A DNA stretch of 22,534 bases from Mesotaenium endlicherianum (lineage: Eukaryota; Streptophyta; Zygnematophyceae; Zygnematales; Mesotaeniaceae). Positions within the stretch are counted from its first letter, which is position 1. Each line of letters starts with the position of its first letter. The translations under genes were made by a program, and so were the position numbers. Where the stretch lies: NCBI GenBank assembly GCA_009602735.1, contig WELA01001563.1:24867-47400 (forward strand), written 5' to 3'. The notes beneath the pieces are model-generated. The model had not been told where the DNA came from. It saw only the letters and a program-made list of their open reading frames with translations, and did no database searches. Below, piece after piece: positions 10,155 to 20,204 of the stretch.

Positions 10155-12506
10155 ACACACACACGCACACACACAGGCACCCGCGCACACACACGCACGC
10201 ACGCACATGCATACACCAACACAAACTGATACCTGGCACGCGCGCAGGTGGTGCTCGACTCCATGGACGTAAGTGTAAAGTGGCCGCCCGAGCACCCGCA
10301 CCGCACGGTACTCTCTCCCACGTGGGCTCCCTCTCCCTCCTCTTCGTCTTCCTTGCTGCCCTCCTCTTTTCTCTTTCTCTCTTCCTCTTCATCCTCTTCC
10401 CGTTCTTCGTCCAAGTCTTCCACTCTTCTTCTTCCTCTCCGCTTGCCGCTTGAGCTTCCTACTGCCCCCACGGCTCATCGTTAAAGCCAGCCTACAAGGG
10501 AGAACCTGGGACCCACCCAGGGAGCCATTTAGGGACCTTGGGAGCTCACAGCGCCAGGGAACCACCCTGAGAGCCATTCTAGGAGCCAGTCAGAGAGCCC
10601 CCCAAGGACTCTGGGAGCCACCAGGAGAGCCTGTCAGTGAGTCGCGCAGGGAGCCATTTAGGGAGCCACCCAGGGAGCCCCATAGGTCTATGGGGCATGT
10701 CCACACTGGCACAAAAATACACACACACACGCACACATGCGCACACACACAAACACACACACACAGACGCGCACACACATAGACACCCACACACATGCAC
10801 ACATGAGGAGTACGTCAAGATGCTGGCCTGTGTGCTCTCTTACGTTTCTCTGTCTGTGTGTCCGTGTGGAGGTGTTGACACCTGTCGTCCTCTCTGTGCG
10901 CGGCAGGCGGCCGAGGAGCTGATGGCCAGGCAGCCCCTGGGCAAGGAGCACCCGCAGATGGCCACCTGGAATGGCGCCATAGGCCAGGGACAGCTGGCGT
11001 GGCTGCGGCACACCCTGGCAGAGGCAGAGCAGTGAGTTGCCCGGCTTCAGCCCCACCTGGCACGCCTGTGCGCATGCAAAGGGAGCCGCTCGTGTGCGCG
11101 CTCACAAGCAAATTTGCCTTCCTACCCTGCACGAATTTTCAGAAGATTACCTGTCTTGCTTGCAAACCAGTCTGTGCCACCACCACAACCCCACCCCCCC
11201 CCCCCTTCAAGGCGCACATTGATATTTGCACATTTGTGCCGACAGACGCGCACGCGCGCGCGCACGCATACCCCGGGGGGTTTGCAGCAGCCTGCTCGGT
11301 TCCTGTGCGTGATGTGAGGGAACAGGTGTCGCAAGCTCCAGGACTCTGTCACCAGCCCCCCGTCCTCATGTGGCTTCTACTCTCGGCCGGCCATCTGACG
11401 GCTGTTCTTTGCTCCTGTTTTCCTGCTGTTTCTTTCCACGCGTGCGCGTGCGCGTGCACAAGTGTGTGCGCGGGGAAGGGATAGGGGGGACAGCAGTAAC
11501 ACGCTGGTTCAAACTTGCACATTCATGTACAAAGAGATGTATGTTGTCATATGCACTTGTATGAGGAAATATAGGACATGCATGCGTGTACCATATGTGT
11601 CCATCCCGTACGTACGCACAAGAGACCTTACATGTACTGACATCTATGTGCATTTTCTCTTCTGCGCTTGTACACATCACTTCAATTTGCATTTCTCCTT
11701 CATGCCTTGCGCACTCTGCCTAGGTTTGCAAGCGTAGTGGCTCGTCTGACGAAAGGCCACCGCCGCTAAGCCCACTAAGGCACTAGGGCACTAAGGCACT
11801 GAGGCTCTGGGCTGACGAAAGGTGCTAGGGCTGTGGGCTGTGGGCTGTGGTGTCTGCGCGCGCGCGCACGCGCACGCGCAGGGCGGAGGAGAGAGTGATC
11901 GTGGCCATGCACCACCCGCTGCTGGAGGGGGCCGCCCCCCCCAGCCACCTCGTGTGGAACCACCAAGAGGTGCTCTGCTCCTCCCCCTCTCTCCCCCTCT
12001 TCCCCCTCTACCCCGCTCTCCCCATCTCTCCCTCTCCCATGCCCTCTCCCTCCGCATCCTTCACCGGCTGCTGGAGGGGGGCCAGGCCCCCGCACGCACC
12101 TTGTGTAGAACCACAGAAAGCCGCCTGACTGTTTCACCCTCAAGTTAGAAACTTTGGACTTCTCACTGCGTATCCATGCCACATGGCATCCCTGGGAGCG
12201 CGCATCGCGCATGCTGTTAGCACACTCTGGGCGTGTTCGCTATTGACACGTGTTGCGTGCATATCACATGACTGATGGCGGACCTGGCTGCACACCTGAA
12301 TCTTGAACAGCAGCTACATGTGCTCTTGCTGCGTGTAAGCACTTTTTGGGGGAAAGAAAATCGTATTCGCAGCCTAAACTCGAAACCTGTTGCGAAAAAA
12401 TCTTTTTGAGATTGTGGCTGCGTACTGACAGCCCAGAGGCCTGATCAAGTATCACCCTCACCCAGCAGAGCCTCAGACTGTGAGCGCACTTTGCCAGCTG
12501 GCCTTA

Positions 12507-12591
<85 letters not shown>

Positions 12592-13562
12592 ACAATGGGA
12601 GCGCGCTTTGCCAGCTGGCTACTCTGCTCTCTCCGCGATGCGCTTTCTCTTTTTTTGCGCGCAAGCAGCTCTCTTTGGGCTGTGCTCCTTTTGTTTTAGC
12701 CGTCAAAAAAAGGGCAGCACCCACTTGCCGATGCCTGCTGGACTCGCCTTGGCAAGGAGTCTGGTCACCATGAATGTAAGTCTAAACATACATATATATT
12801 TTTATATGTATATATATGGCGAGGTCCCCTTCACCGAATGGATGAGCAGCATGGTCATGCTCCACGACAAACAAGGAGTACCTCTCTTTCTTGCAGGTAA
12901 TGGCGGTGCTTCTGGAATCCCCGTCCGTGGCTGCTGTCTTTGCGGGTATGGTCCCTGTGACCCACTCCTTGCAAGCAGTACCAGTGAAGCTCCCTATTAC
13001 ATGCTCGCTGTTGACTTTTGAGGTCCATTACGGGAAAAAGAAAAATGATATGCCGAGGCCAGCTCAGGCTACACAGAGGCACTAGTGCTTATCGAGAGGC
13101 CGTTAATTGCATCATTCATTGAGGAGTATCATCAGCCAGGCAAGCAAAGAGAAGGCGCGACGTGTCGAGTGAGTATTGGCGGGTAATGAGAGGAAAGCAT
13201 CGCCTTTGGGTGTTTCAAAATGTTGACTACTGAAGGGGGCCGCTACACTCAAAGCAGAAAAGTTGTGCGTTATGCAGCCGTGCTTATGCATGTCCGCGAG
13301 TGAGTGAGAGTGAGAGCTATTTGGACTGTTTGGAATCCCCCAGTGCTTGAAGCTGATGCTGCCAGGTGGCGCTCTTGCAGGCCACTACCACGTCGGCGGG
13401 TACGCACAGAAGGATGGAGTTCATTTTGTAACAGTAGAGGCCATCCTGGAAGCTTCCCCGGGCTCTGTGGCGCACGGGGTTGTCGAAGTTTACGGCGACT
13501 GCTTGCGTGTGAAGGGCTGTGGCAGTGTGACGAGCCGAGAGCTCCAGCTGCGAGCCTCGTGA
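5171..13562 (+). CDS. ADPRM: Mn-dependent ADP-ribose/CDP-alcohol diphosphatase (metallophosphoesterase), nine exons
   Basis: Exons: 5171-5258, 6221-6311, 7639-7732, 8491-8619, 10248-10307, 10907-11031, 11882-11969, 12897-12945, 13381-13562 (TGA). Total 906 nt, 301 aa. All eight junctions are gt...ag and every phase agrees (1, 2, 0, 0, 0, 2, 0, 1), which strongly supports the model. Metallophosphatase signatures in order: FGVLADVQYAD (Asp20, Gln22), RYREA (37-41), FVLTLGDIIDG (Asp67, Asp70), HHVLGNHC (Asn103, His104), VVLDSMD (135-141), WPPEHPH (146-152), WNGAIGQGQLAWL (175-187), VIVAMHHPL (His206, His207), VWNHQE (220-225) and AGHYHVGGY (His243, His245). Known ADPRM proteins hydrolyse ADP-ribose, CDP-choline and related nucleotides with Mn2+ and are about 330-340 aa. 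Here the usual GHDH is GHYH. The start fits the family, with 13 residues before the conserved FxFGV; an in-frame start at 4916 is possible. Confidence 0.93.
5536..5575 (+). repeat. 10-bp tandem repeat, four copies, in phosphatase intron 1
   Basis: Units of cagtcagacg type start at 5536, 5546, 5556 and 5566, each differing by one or two bases. Confidence 0.85.
5972..6190 (+). repeat. Degenerate minisatellite at the end of phosphatase intron 1
   Basis: Recurring gacgagggtgtcactga and gattggcatg phrases at irregular spacing (about 25-45 bp) fill the last 250 bp of the intron and stop some 30 bp before the exon 2 acceptor. Confidence 0.7.
6343..6800 (+). repeat. CA/CG-rich microsatellite in phosphatase intron 2
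   Basis: About 460 bp of cacacg, acgcac and cgcgcg blocks begin 30 bp after the exon 2 donor at 6312. Long Cys/Val and His/Thr translations through it on both strands are artefacts. Confidence 0.9.
7241..7530 (+). repeat. TA/TG-rich low-complexity stretch in phosphatase intron 2
   Basis: Repeated tatgtata, catatata and tgtgtg phrases with no fixed period. No coding features. Confidence 0.6.
8312..8344 (+). other. Duplicate of the start of exon 4 in intron 3 (ghost or cassette exon)
   Basis: Eleven codons translate as LEVKPAHYVLS, against LEVRAAHHVLG at the start of exon 4 (8491). The copy is preceded by cag at 8309-8311 and followed by gtatgt at 8345, so acceptor, donor and phase 0 are all intact. 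The family has only one such segment, so exon 4 at 8491 is the functional copy. Inclusion would add 11 residues before the GNHC loop without a frameshift. Whether it is spliced in is unknown. Confidence 0.7.
8357..8472 (+). repeat. TG/TGCG-rich microsatellite just before exon 4
   Basis: Mostly tgcg and tgtg repeats, running from the ghost exon's donor side to about 18 bp before the exon 4 acceptor. Confidence 0.85.
8962..9009 (+). repeat. 12-bp tandem repeat, four copies, in phosphatase intron 4
   Basis: Units of ttgtaccgggag type start at 8962, 8974, 8986 and 8998. The second and third are identical. Confidence 0.9.
9349..9398 (+). repeat. (AT)n microsatellite in phosphatase intron 4
   Basis: About 50 bp of pure TA dinucleotide with one undetermined base at 9383. 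Confidence 0.95.
9590..9637 (+). repeat. Short direct duplication in phosphatase intron 4
   Basis: The 15-mer ctgcttatcgcccta occurs at 9590-9604 and again at 9623-9637, a 33-bp offset. Confidence 0.8.
10044..10223 (+). repeat. CA-rich microsatellite near the end of phosphatase intron 4
   Basis: A long (CA)n core with cgca and cgcg variants, ending about 25 bp before the exon 5 acceptor at 10247. Confidence 0.9.
10497..10690 (+). repeat. Degenerate minisatellite in phosphatase intron 5
   Basis: Variants of gggagccaccca and gggagccattt recur about every 12-24 bp over 190 bp. No exact unit could be fixed by eye. Confidence 0.75.
10718..10803 (+). repeat. CA-rich microsatellite in phosphatase intron 5
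   Basis: Mainly (CA)n with cgca interruptions, about 100 bp before the exon 6 acceptor. Confidence 0.85.
12061..12118 (+). pseudogene. Decayed copy of part of exon 7 in intron 7
   Basis: About 58 bp closely match the exon 7 stretch at about 11908-11967, which encodes HHPLLEG to VWNHQ. Shared phrases include ctgctggaggggg and ttgtgtagaaccac (cctcgtgtggaaccac in the exon). The copy differs by indels in the G/C run and by TGG to TAG, so it cannot replace the exon. It lies about 90 bp beyond the exon 7 donor. Confidence 0.75.
12482..12620 (+). repeat. Compound (CT)n(CA)n microsatellite flanked by a direct repeat
   Basis: The microsatellite occupies 12511-12594. It is flanked by gagcgcactttgccagctgg at 12482-12501 and a one-mismatch copy at 12599-12618. 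The two copies lie 117 bp apart, all within phosphatase intron 7. Confidence 0.9.
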
Positions 13563-13914
13563 TTGATAAATACTAAAACTCCTGAAATAGTTTTAGTAAT
13601 GTGCATGCACGCGGTGTGATGGTTATCACAGCAACACATTAACAAAAGCTCACTTCTGCGACTTGACTAGCTGTCGCCCGCAGCCAACAGAACTTTGAGT
13701 CTCTGATTGTTCACTTAATCTGGTGTATTAAACCTCAAGGAATTTGAAGAATTATGTGTGAAAACAATTGTTCAACAAAGACACCCCTTATTGTGTATTG
13801 GTTGTTTCTCAACAGGAATATCAGCATTGAGCAGGAGAAACTATTAGCAATCATCAGCATCCACGCAAAAAGAAGGGGACGGTGTCTTCATATGTAAGCA
13901 AGTTGGTAAACGGG
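13563..13914. other. 3' flank of the phosphatase gene, no gene recognised
   Basis: AT-rich DNA after the stop codon. Probably includes the 3' UTR. No coding features. Confidence 0.5.
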
Positions 13915-14600
13915 CCCCCAAAGATTGAAAATGAAGGCAAAGTACCTCAGAACTTTGAAAGAATATGAAATTACCCTCGCGTCAAATTTTCTTAGTCATG
14001 ATTAGTCCACCTGTCGAATATGACATGGGAAACCTGACACTCGTTTTTTCCATTTCTCCCTTCTTGCTATTTTACCATTTCATTGAGCTCCTTCGTGCAC
14101 AATTATAGTGAAACTTGCAAAGAAAAAACTCGAGCTTTGCACCCGCCATCACTTGAGGCTACAAGGCAAGTGATGGCCTCGCAGGTCAAGCGTAAGCCAC
14201 ACATGTAAAATGTACGTGGACAGAAACTTGAACGCGCACATCCAATTATGATGCGTAATGGCTGGCGGGAGAGTGCCTCTGACGTGAGCGATTGTACGGA
14301 TTGTACGAAGGTATGATAGTAGAGGTGTTACTGCCAAGTAGGCACGTGCTTGCCTTAAACCCAAGGGACTAGAGGCGAAATAGACCATTGCAGACAAAAT
14401 GTTGTCCTTTGGAGTTAGAGCACGGGGCAGCACGGGCAAGAGGTAAACAGAGCATGGACGGATAAGGAAAAAATGTTGTCATGTAAGACACGTCATATTT
14501 GACAGCTTGACTGGCCATAACTAGGAAGATTTGACGTGAGGGTAGTTCCATATTCTTTCAAAAATCTGAGGTAGTTTTCCTTCATTTTTATCTTTGGGGG
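13915..14600. repeat. Long imperfect inverted repeat (possible foldback element)
   Basis: The left arm 13915-14080 and the reverse complement of the right arm 14441-14600 align over about 160 bp. The outer 75 bp (13915-13990 against 14527-14600) are about 80-85 percent identical by eye, with differences mostly transitions, and both start with cccccaaaga. Similarity weakens inward. Fainter matches continue outward, such as gagcaggag near 13830 and its complement near 14726. The spacer of about 360 bp carries a separate hairpin. I recognise no transposase and no clean target-site duplication, so the class is undetermined. Confidence 0.75.
14146..14176 (+). other. Perfect 10-bp hairpin inside the inverted-repeat spacer
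   Basis: ccatcacttg (14146-14155) and caagtgatgg (14167-14176) are perfect complements around an 11-nt loop. Confidence 0.85.
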
Positions 14601-17083
14601 TTAATATCATAATATGCCCTTGTTAAACTTGGCAAAATAAATTCATGTAGTGTCATCAGACAAAACGTTGCTCCCATTGTATGCTCTATTTACACTTTTG
14701 CAACAACGGGCTCTTGCAAGCTCCTGCTCATTTCATATGCTTGTTTACCAAACAGTGTCTAGTGGCTGAAACTTGGGAACGGTCTTCCACGGTTGTAACA
14801 TGAAGGCTTCTCAAAAAATCAATGGTCCCTTGAGCTGCTTCGTCCTCGCATTCCACACTTTTTTTTTTGGCTTCTCAAGAACAAATTAAAGCACTAAAAC
14901 TTTGCAAATAAAAACTTCGAGGTCGAGATCTATCGCGAGACAAGAATTTACATGATAATGCATAAAGCAACTGACCGCAAGATGTAGCAAATTTGGTACG
15001 TGTATGTCCTAGGTGACTTTGATTCGATTCAAGAGACCATCAAGGACCATTTTGTTTGGTTGTGCATATATCCCGGCCACATCCATTGACCTGCATGAGA
15101 TCGGCCGGCAAGTGTTAACTCGTACAAGTTACTAACAAGCGCAGGCAAGTCTTGCCGACTACAATTGATTTACGACCAAGTTGTACATCTCCTTCGAGAT
15201 GTAGTCAGCAGTATAGAGGGCAGATTATATTGAAGGTACTTTCCTTGCCGTGTGAAGCTGGATCCAGCAAGCGTCTGTTTGATACGTTTATTTGCAATTT
15301 TTTTGCAAAGTTGATGACATGACTGCAATAGGCATCCAATGCAGTGCCGCGCTAGATTTGGAGCTTCCTACATACATGCTACATGTATAGCTCTGATAGC
15401 GACTACAAGCAGAAATTGGTGTATTGGCTTCTTGTTTTGCAAGTTGTTCATCGTGAAGAATATGGCCCCCATGATACTTATCTAGCTCTATCAAGAAGTA
15501 GACTAGGAAGTATTTTTCTTGGAAATTTATTTTGCTTGTGTTAGACAACACAAAATAATAACTAGAAAATTATGTACATTTTGCTTTCGAATTGAAGGTA
15601 AACTTCCTTCGTTGTCACTTTTTCACGTGCAAAATGTGACTTGTGCCACATTGGGGACCTCCACATTGTATTTACGGAACCAACTCTTCTTAGATGTATA
15701 CAAGACGTGTATTCTTATAGAGTTAGGCATACAAAACTTAAGCCATCCACAAACGCTAATATCTTAAAAAAAGTGTAGAAGTACCCAATAGTTGTGCCAA
15801 TTCGAAACATCTAATGCGCAAGTGTAGGTATCGGGACGACTCAAGGAACACTTGTTTGAGAACACTGGTACTTTATCTCTTTAGAAGTTCCTCACCCTCA
15901 GCATGTCGATCAATTTTCTATGTCGCTGTAGAACTCCTTCTTAGCAAGCACTCACAAGGTGGTGCTATAGCTTCATAACTTATTAAAGGTTATGCTAGCT
16001 TGGCACTTCCCCGTGACCTATAAGACAATGAGAAGGTTACGACCTACCAACTACTCAATGGTGTCACAGAAGGTTCAGGTTCATCATGTATCATCTCCCG
16101 TTTTACGTCCTCATTGACTTCATACATGTAGCTGCTCGTTGCACCGCCCTCCCAATCTTCCTTTGCCCACATGTTTGTTTCGCTTACCCAATCAAGCTGC
16201 CTTGTACTCCCCAGCTCTTCCTTTCCGATCCTCCCTCTTATCTTTCTTGCCATCTCTACTATCAAGATTCAATTCTGCCCTCCCAAGCAACGGCATCTTG
16301 TCATTTCACATCATAAAGTCACTCAATGTAACTTTGTTATGCATGACAATTCATTCAAGCCCCAAAAAACCAATGCCCATCGATATCACGTTGGTCATTT
16401 CTACCATTCACCTTTCTAGTATTGGAAATGTGATAATTGTAAATAGCAGCACAACTCATGAGGTTGCGCCCCTCTCCCCCTCCCCCCCGGTGGACGGCAG
16501 CAATTGAAAGACATTGGAAACTAACCCCAGACTGCAGCTGCAAGCATGCCTGATGGGAGCTGCTGCTCTCTTTGCCGAGAGCATCTTCCAGTGATACTCG
16601 CAAGCTGGCATTCTGCATCTCTGCCAAATGTTTTGCGTTGGGCGTCGCCGGGAGTGTGTCACATGCCACGTGCCACATGCCAAATGTCACGTGTCAGGCA
16701 TGACTTTGCAAGGTGGCAAGTGTCGGGAGTGCGGGCATGAGGTTGGGAGCAATACAAGGTTGGGAGCATCAAAAAATCCCCACCCACTTGCCCAGCTCAC
16801 AGTTGGCGGCCGTGCTCAGCATTGCTGCCAAGTGGTGGATGCCGAGGGGAGGGAGGAGTGAGCACGTGTGAGTCAATATATGAATTATGTGCACATGTGC
16901 ATTTGGGGACAGATTTGCGTCTTTCATTTGCTTGTACATAAGCCCAGGCACTGGACTTTCATAATCGGAAGGGAACTTAATGAGGCTGATTTATTAGAGG
17001 AGGTTTGCGCGCACACTCACACACAGAAACACAGCCACTAACCTAATTAAAGCATCCCTCCAACCCATCCAATCCATATCGGA
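14601..17083. other. AT-rich region, no gene recognised
   Basis: Unique-looking DNA with only short open frames lacking motifs. 16657-16700 holds clustered catgcc and cacgtg words but no consistent period. Old unrecognised transposon sequence is possible. Confidence 0.5.
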
Positions 17084-17226
17084 CGTGCAAAATGGGACCA
17101 ATGTAGAGCTTGGCAAATATGTCGGAAGTGGTTGTGACTAGCTACGATGCAAGGTGATTGGACATTATGGATCTTTACAATTAAGCGCACATGACACACA
17201 CTATCGCACGATGGTCCCATTTGACG
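17084..17226. repeat. Short inverted repeat of about 143 bp
   Basis: cgtgcaaaatgggacca (17084-17100) pairs with tggtcccatttgacg (17212-17226), allowing two unpaired bases. It could be a small non-autonomous element or the edge of a transposon. No target duplication was identified. Confidence 0.45.
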
Positions 17227-17903
17227 TTTATCCATTATTTTTTAGCTTTACTGCCACTCAAACCAAAACCAGCCTCATCAAAACCCTTCTTTGGATGCTC
17301 ATGATAAATAGAGTACTTATGTGGTATGTGAGAGTGATATATATTTGATATTTCCTTTGAATAAGGATTCTAGCAGTGTACTTTTTCCATTTTTTGCGGC
17401 AATTTTCACTGTACTGATTTGTACTTGAATGGAAACACACGTGTGACCCGCAAAAGGTACATTTATTCTAGGCGCATTATCCGGTGAAGTACAACAGATT
17501 TGAAGGCCTTGATTTTTTCTAGCATACATCATGATGTAGTGATCATACTGCACTTGACAGATTTGCATTTTCATTAAGAGTACTTTGTACACACTGACAT
17601 GCTGAAGTTTATTCCCAAATTGACACCATCTTTTTTGACTTGGTCCCATAATTTTACTAAGAGATGCATCATGCAGCTTCACTAAATGGGTCATATAATT
17701 TCCAAAACTTGATGGAATGCATTCAAGTAAGTTAAGTGCATTCATAACCAGGTACTCTACCATCCTATTACACAAGAGCAATAAAATTATGTAAAGCAAA
17801 AACTATGACTTTTACCAGATGTGGCCCCACGGGCGAGTCGTCAAAACTGAAGTCTAGAGTATATAGTGTGTGCAATTTTTTTTTGTCTTTTTGGTCTTTA
17901 TTG

Positions 17904-20204
17904 CTACCAATGATACCATTTATTAAAGCAGCCATTAGGCAACCTCTTCCTACATACATCCAAATGGTTAATGTTCTTAGTAGTGTGGTAGATCCCAAAG
18001 CAAGGACTAGGATGCAAGATGACGTTGCAGGACATACACGTAACACATATACTGACATCTACTCTTTCTACCTGCAGCCCCTTTGTCAAATTTCTTAGCA
18101 GAGCACACTACACAAGACCTTCTCTCTCCTTTTTTGACCTTGTCTGGGAAGTGCTTGCCACTCCACCTCTACTCTCCATAAGCTCTTGCTGAACTTGATC
18201 TTGTCTGCCTGTCGCGAGGATGAACCCACTTCGACATCTCTTTCACTAGTCGCAACATGAAAGCATATCTGTCAAAACCAAGATGAGCCAACTCATGCAA
18301 GATGTATGCATTTGCAATGGCACCATCAAACAACTCCTAATACAACTCGTGCCACCACTTCCTAGCCACCTGCTCTATCTCTACTGAATAATTATCCCTC
18401 AAGCAAAAGTTTGTCAAACTGGTCAACGGCGTCTTTGTACCAAATGTAGTGCTTCACAATGTCAGGAGCAGGTATAGTGCTAGTCTCTCCTCCTTTTTGC
18501 CTTCTCTCAACTTCAACCACATCAAGCCTTTACAGTTAGATAAGAAGTGGACTCGCTTCTTGTCCTGCCAGACAACTGCTACTTATTGAGGCCAATCACT
18601 CACAAGGGCCTTGAAGCTGCCGTGTTTTGCCTTTTCTCGCTTGGAGGTACATGTAGACCAGGTCCTTGATAGGATAGTGCTCTCTATTGACAATAGTACC
18701 AATAGCTCCATGACCTAGATTAGACTTAACTTCCTTACAAATACGGGTGTTGTAAAACCTCTGTCTAAGACAAAGCGGTAGGTCTGCCCCTCGGGCAAAG
18801 TGCTCACCATTTCCAACACAAGTGTAGTATTCCTGCTTGGTCTCTTGACCTTCTTAAACACTACATCATCCCAACAATAGTATGTTACACTTTCAACCAA
18901 AGTCAACAACTCAATACCAAAATTATAAGGCTTTTTAGGCAATACACTCGAATTGGATACGCTCTGTTTCTAGTTGTGATAAGGAGCTCCTCTAGAGTCA
19001 AGTGCTCACTTGGATTATAGTACTGTTTGAATGTGATCTTGAGAAAGTCTATGAATGGCTGCCACTGTCATAGCTTATGCTCTCCAATCTCCAAAAGTCG
19101 TAGGAAACACATGTTCACCAACATTTGAGACGATGTGCAACTAGGATTTTATCTGAACCCACCTATCTCTAGGCATGTCCTTTCTAAAAGCTAGAAATTA
19201 TACATGACCAACATTGTTACATGTCCAATACATTGTATACCGAAGAAAAAGGTTGAGTCCCATAGCAATGCATAGCCCATGCTATAGAATGAGCTCACTG
19301 GTGGTAAGATGACCCCTTTTAGCACCTTCATTCTAAACATACTCATTTGTTGCAACAGCTATTTGGTCATAGCACTCTAAGCCAACAAGGAAACAACAGC
19401 AAATGGGCTGAATGTATGAAACAACCTGGTCCTGATTTTGGCTAGGCCTGTGTTCTCGGTGCTGACAGGCTTGACCAGCCATGGAGAAATCTCACCTTTC
19501 TTTGCAGGTCTCCTGTTGTACTCTTCTCCTTCTTTGTTCCACAGGCGTCACAGGCTCCAGCACTTGTTCTTCACTTGAGTTGCCACCATGGGCTCACCTT
19601 TAGCCTCGAGCTCCCTGTCATTGCTAAATTTTTCTTCATTTGAGCTCTTATTCTTCTTCTTCTTGTAGCTTTTGTGTGCTCTCTTCTTTGCACCCTCTTG
19701 TGCTACTACCACTCTGTTTCTCCTCTCCTCTCTATTGCAGGGCACACTCATGTCTGGTCCAGTGTGTTTTGCAGGTCTACCTCTCTTCTGCCTTGGTTCT
19801 GCAAGATCTAAGGTTGAGTCTGATTTTGTCTCAAACTCAGATGCATCTGCTTGTGGTGTATCAATGACTTCAGGGGTGTTTTGAGTGACAGGAGTGACAG
19901 GTGTCACCTGAAATGCTCTACTGCTAGGTTCTTGCGAAAATGGCTTAGAAAAAGCCTTGACCCTCACTACTCCCTCATAAGAACAAAACCACCTAAACTC
20001 GGGTACAGTGGGCACATACTGCAATATTTGCTTGCAACTCCATGTTTTGTACTCCTCATTGTACCCAAAGTAGATTATGTAATTGGTTTCCTTTGTTTTT
20101 TATGCACCTCTTCTTCAATAATTCCTACCAAAAAGAACTCTTCGATAGTGCTCTTCAAATCCTCATCCCAAATCTTGCTAGGAGTGAGTATCTTGGTGCC
20201 TACC
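17904..20204 (-). pseudogene. Decayed piggyBac-type transposase gene
   Basis: Minus-strand fragments in several frames line up with the piggyBac (DDE_Tnp_1_7) fold. In order: an N-terminal Lys-rich region with an AT-hook-like KRGRPAKH (about 19785); FRKDMPRDRWVQIKS (about 19180); YNPSEHLTLEELL (about 19000); SSVLPKKPYNFGIELL (about 18940) followed by LVESVTYY; FVLDRGFTTPVFVRKL (about 18750); YKDAVDQFDKLL (about 18420); ARKWWHELY then GAIANAYILHELAH (about 18300); GKHFPDKVKK (about 18150); and a C-terminal Cys-rich finger, CVTCMSCNVILHPSPCF (about 18030). Several stops and frameshifts break it, including one in an A-run near 20105. Living piggyBac proteins cut at TTAA through three Asp. Here the first is Glu (LTLEE), while the second and third appear present. 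It stops abruptly at the LTR boundary. No terminal repeats were identified. Confidence 0.85.

Noticed and set aside
12766..12784. Sequence resembling the exon 5 internal donor region (ccatgaatgtaagtctaaa)
   Set aside because: About 16 of 19 bases match, but it is short, centred on a generic splice consensus, and similarity does not extend. Too weak to call a third ghost exon.
12491..13021. 176-residue open frame over intron 7 and exon 8
   Set aside because: It reads exon 8 in the wrong frame and starts in a microsatellite. The family alignment joins exon 7 directly to exon 8 with no missing residues.
14149..14551. Two overlapping minus-strand open frames in the inverted-repeat element
   Set aside because: They span arm and spacer in different frames and match no family I can name. 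Only the short arm similarity is reported.
16657..16700. Clustered cacgtg and catgcc words resembling a binding-site array
   Set aside because: No regular spacing, and no gene nearby that it could regulate.
17317..17799. 160-residue minus-strand open frame after the piggyBac gene
   Set aside because: No motif recognised, AT-rich composition and no supporting start context. Possibly transposon 3' sequence.
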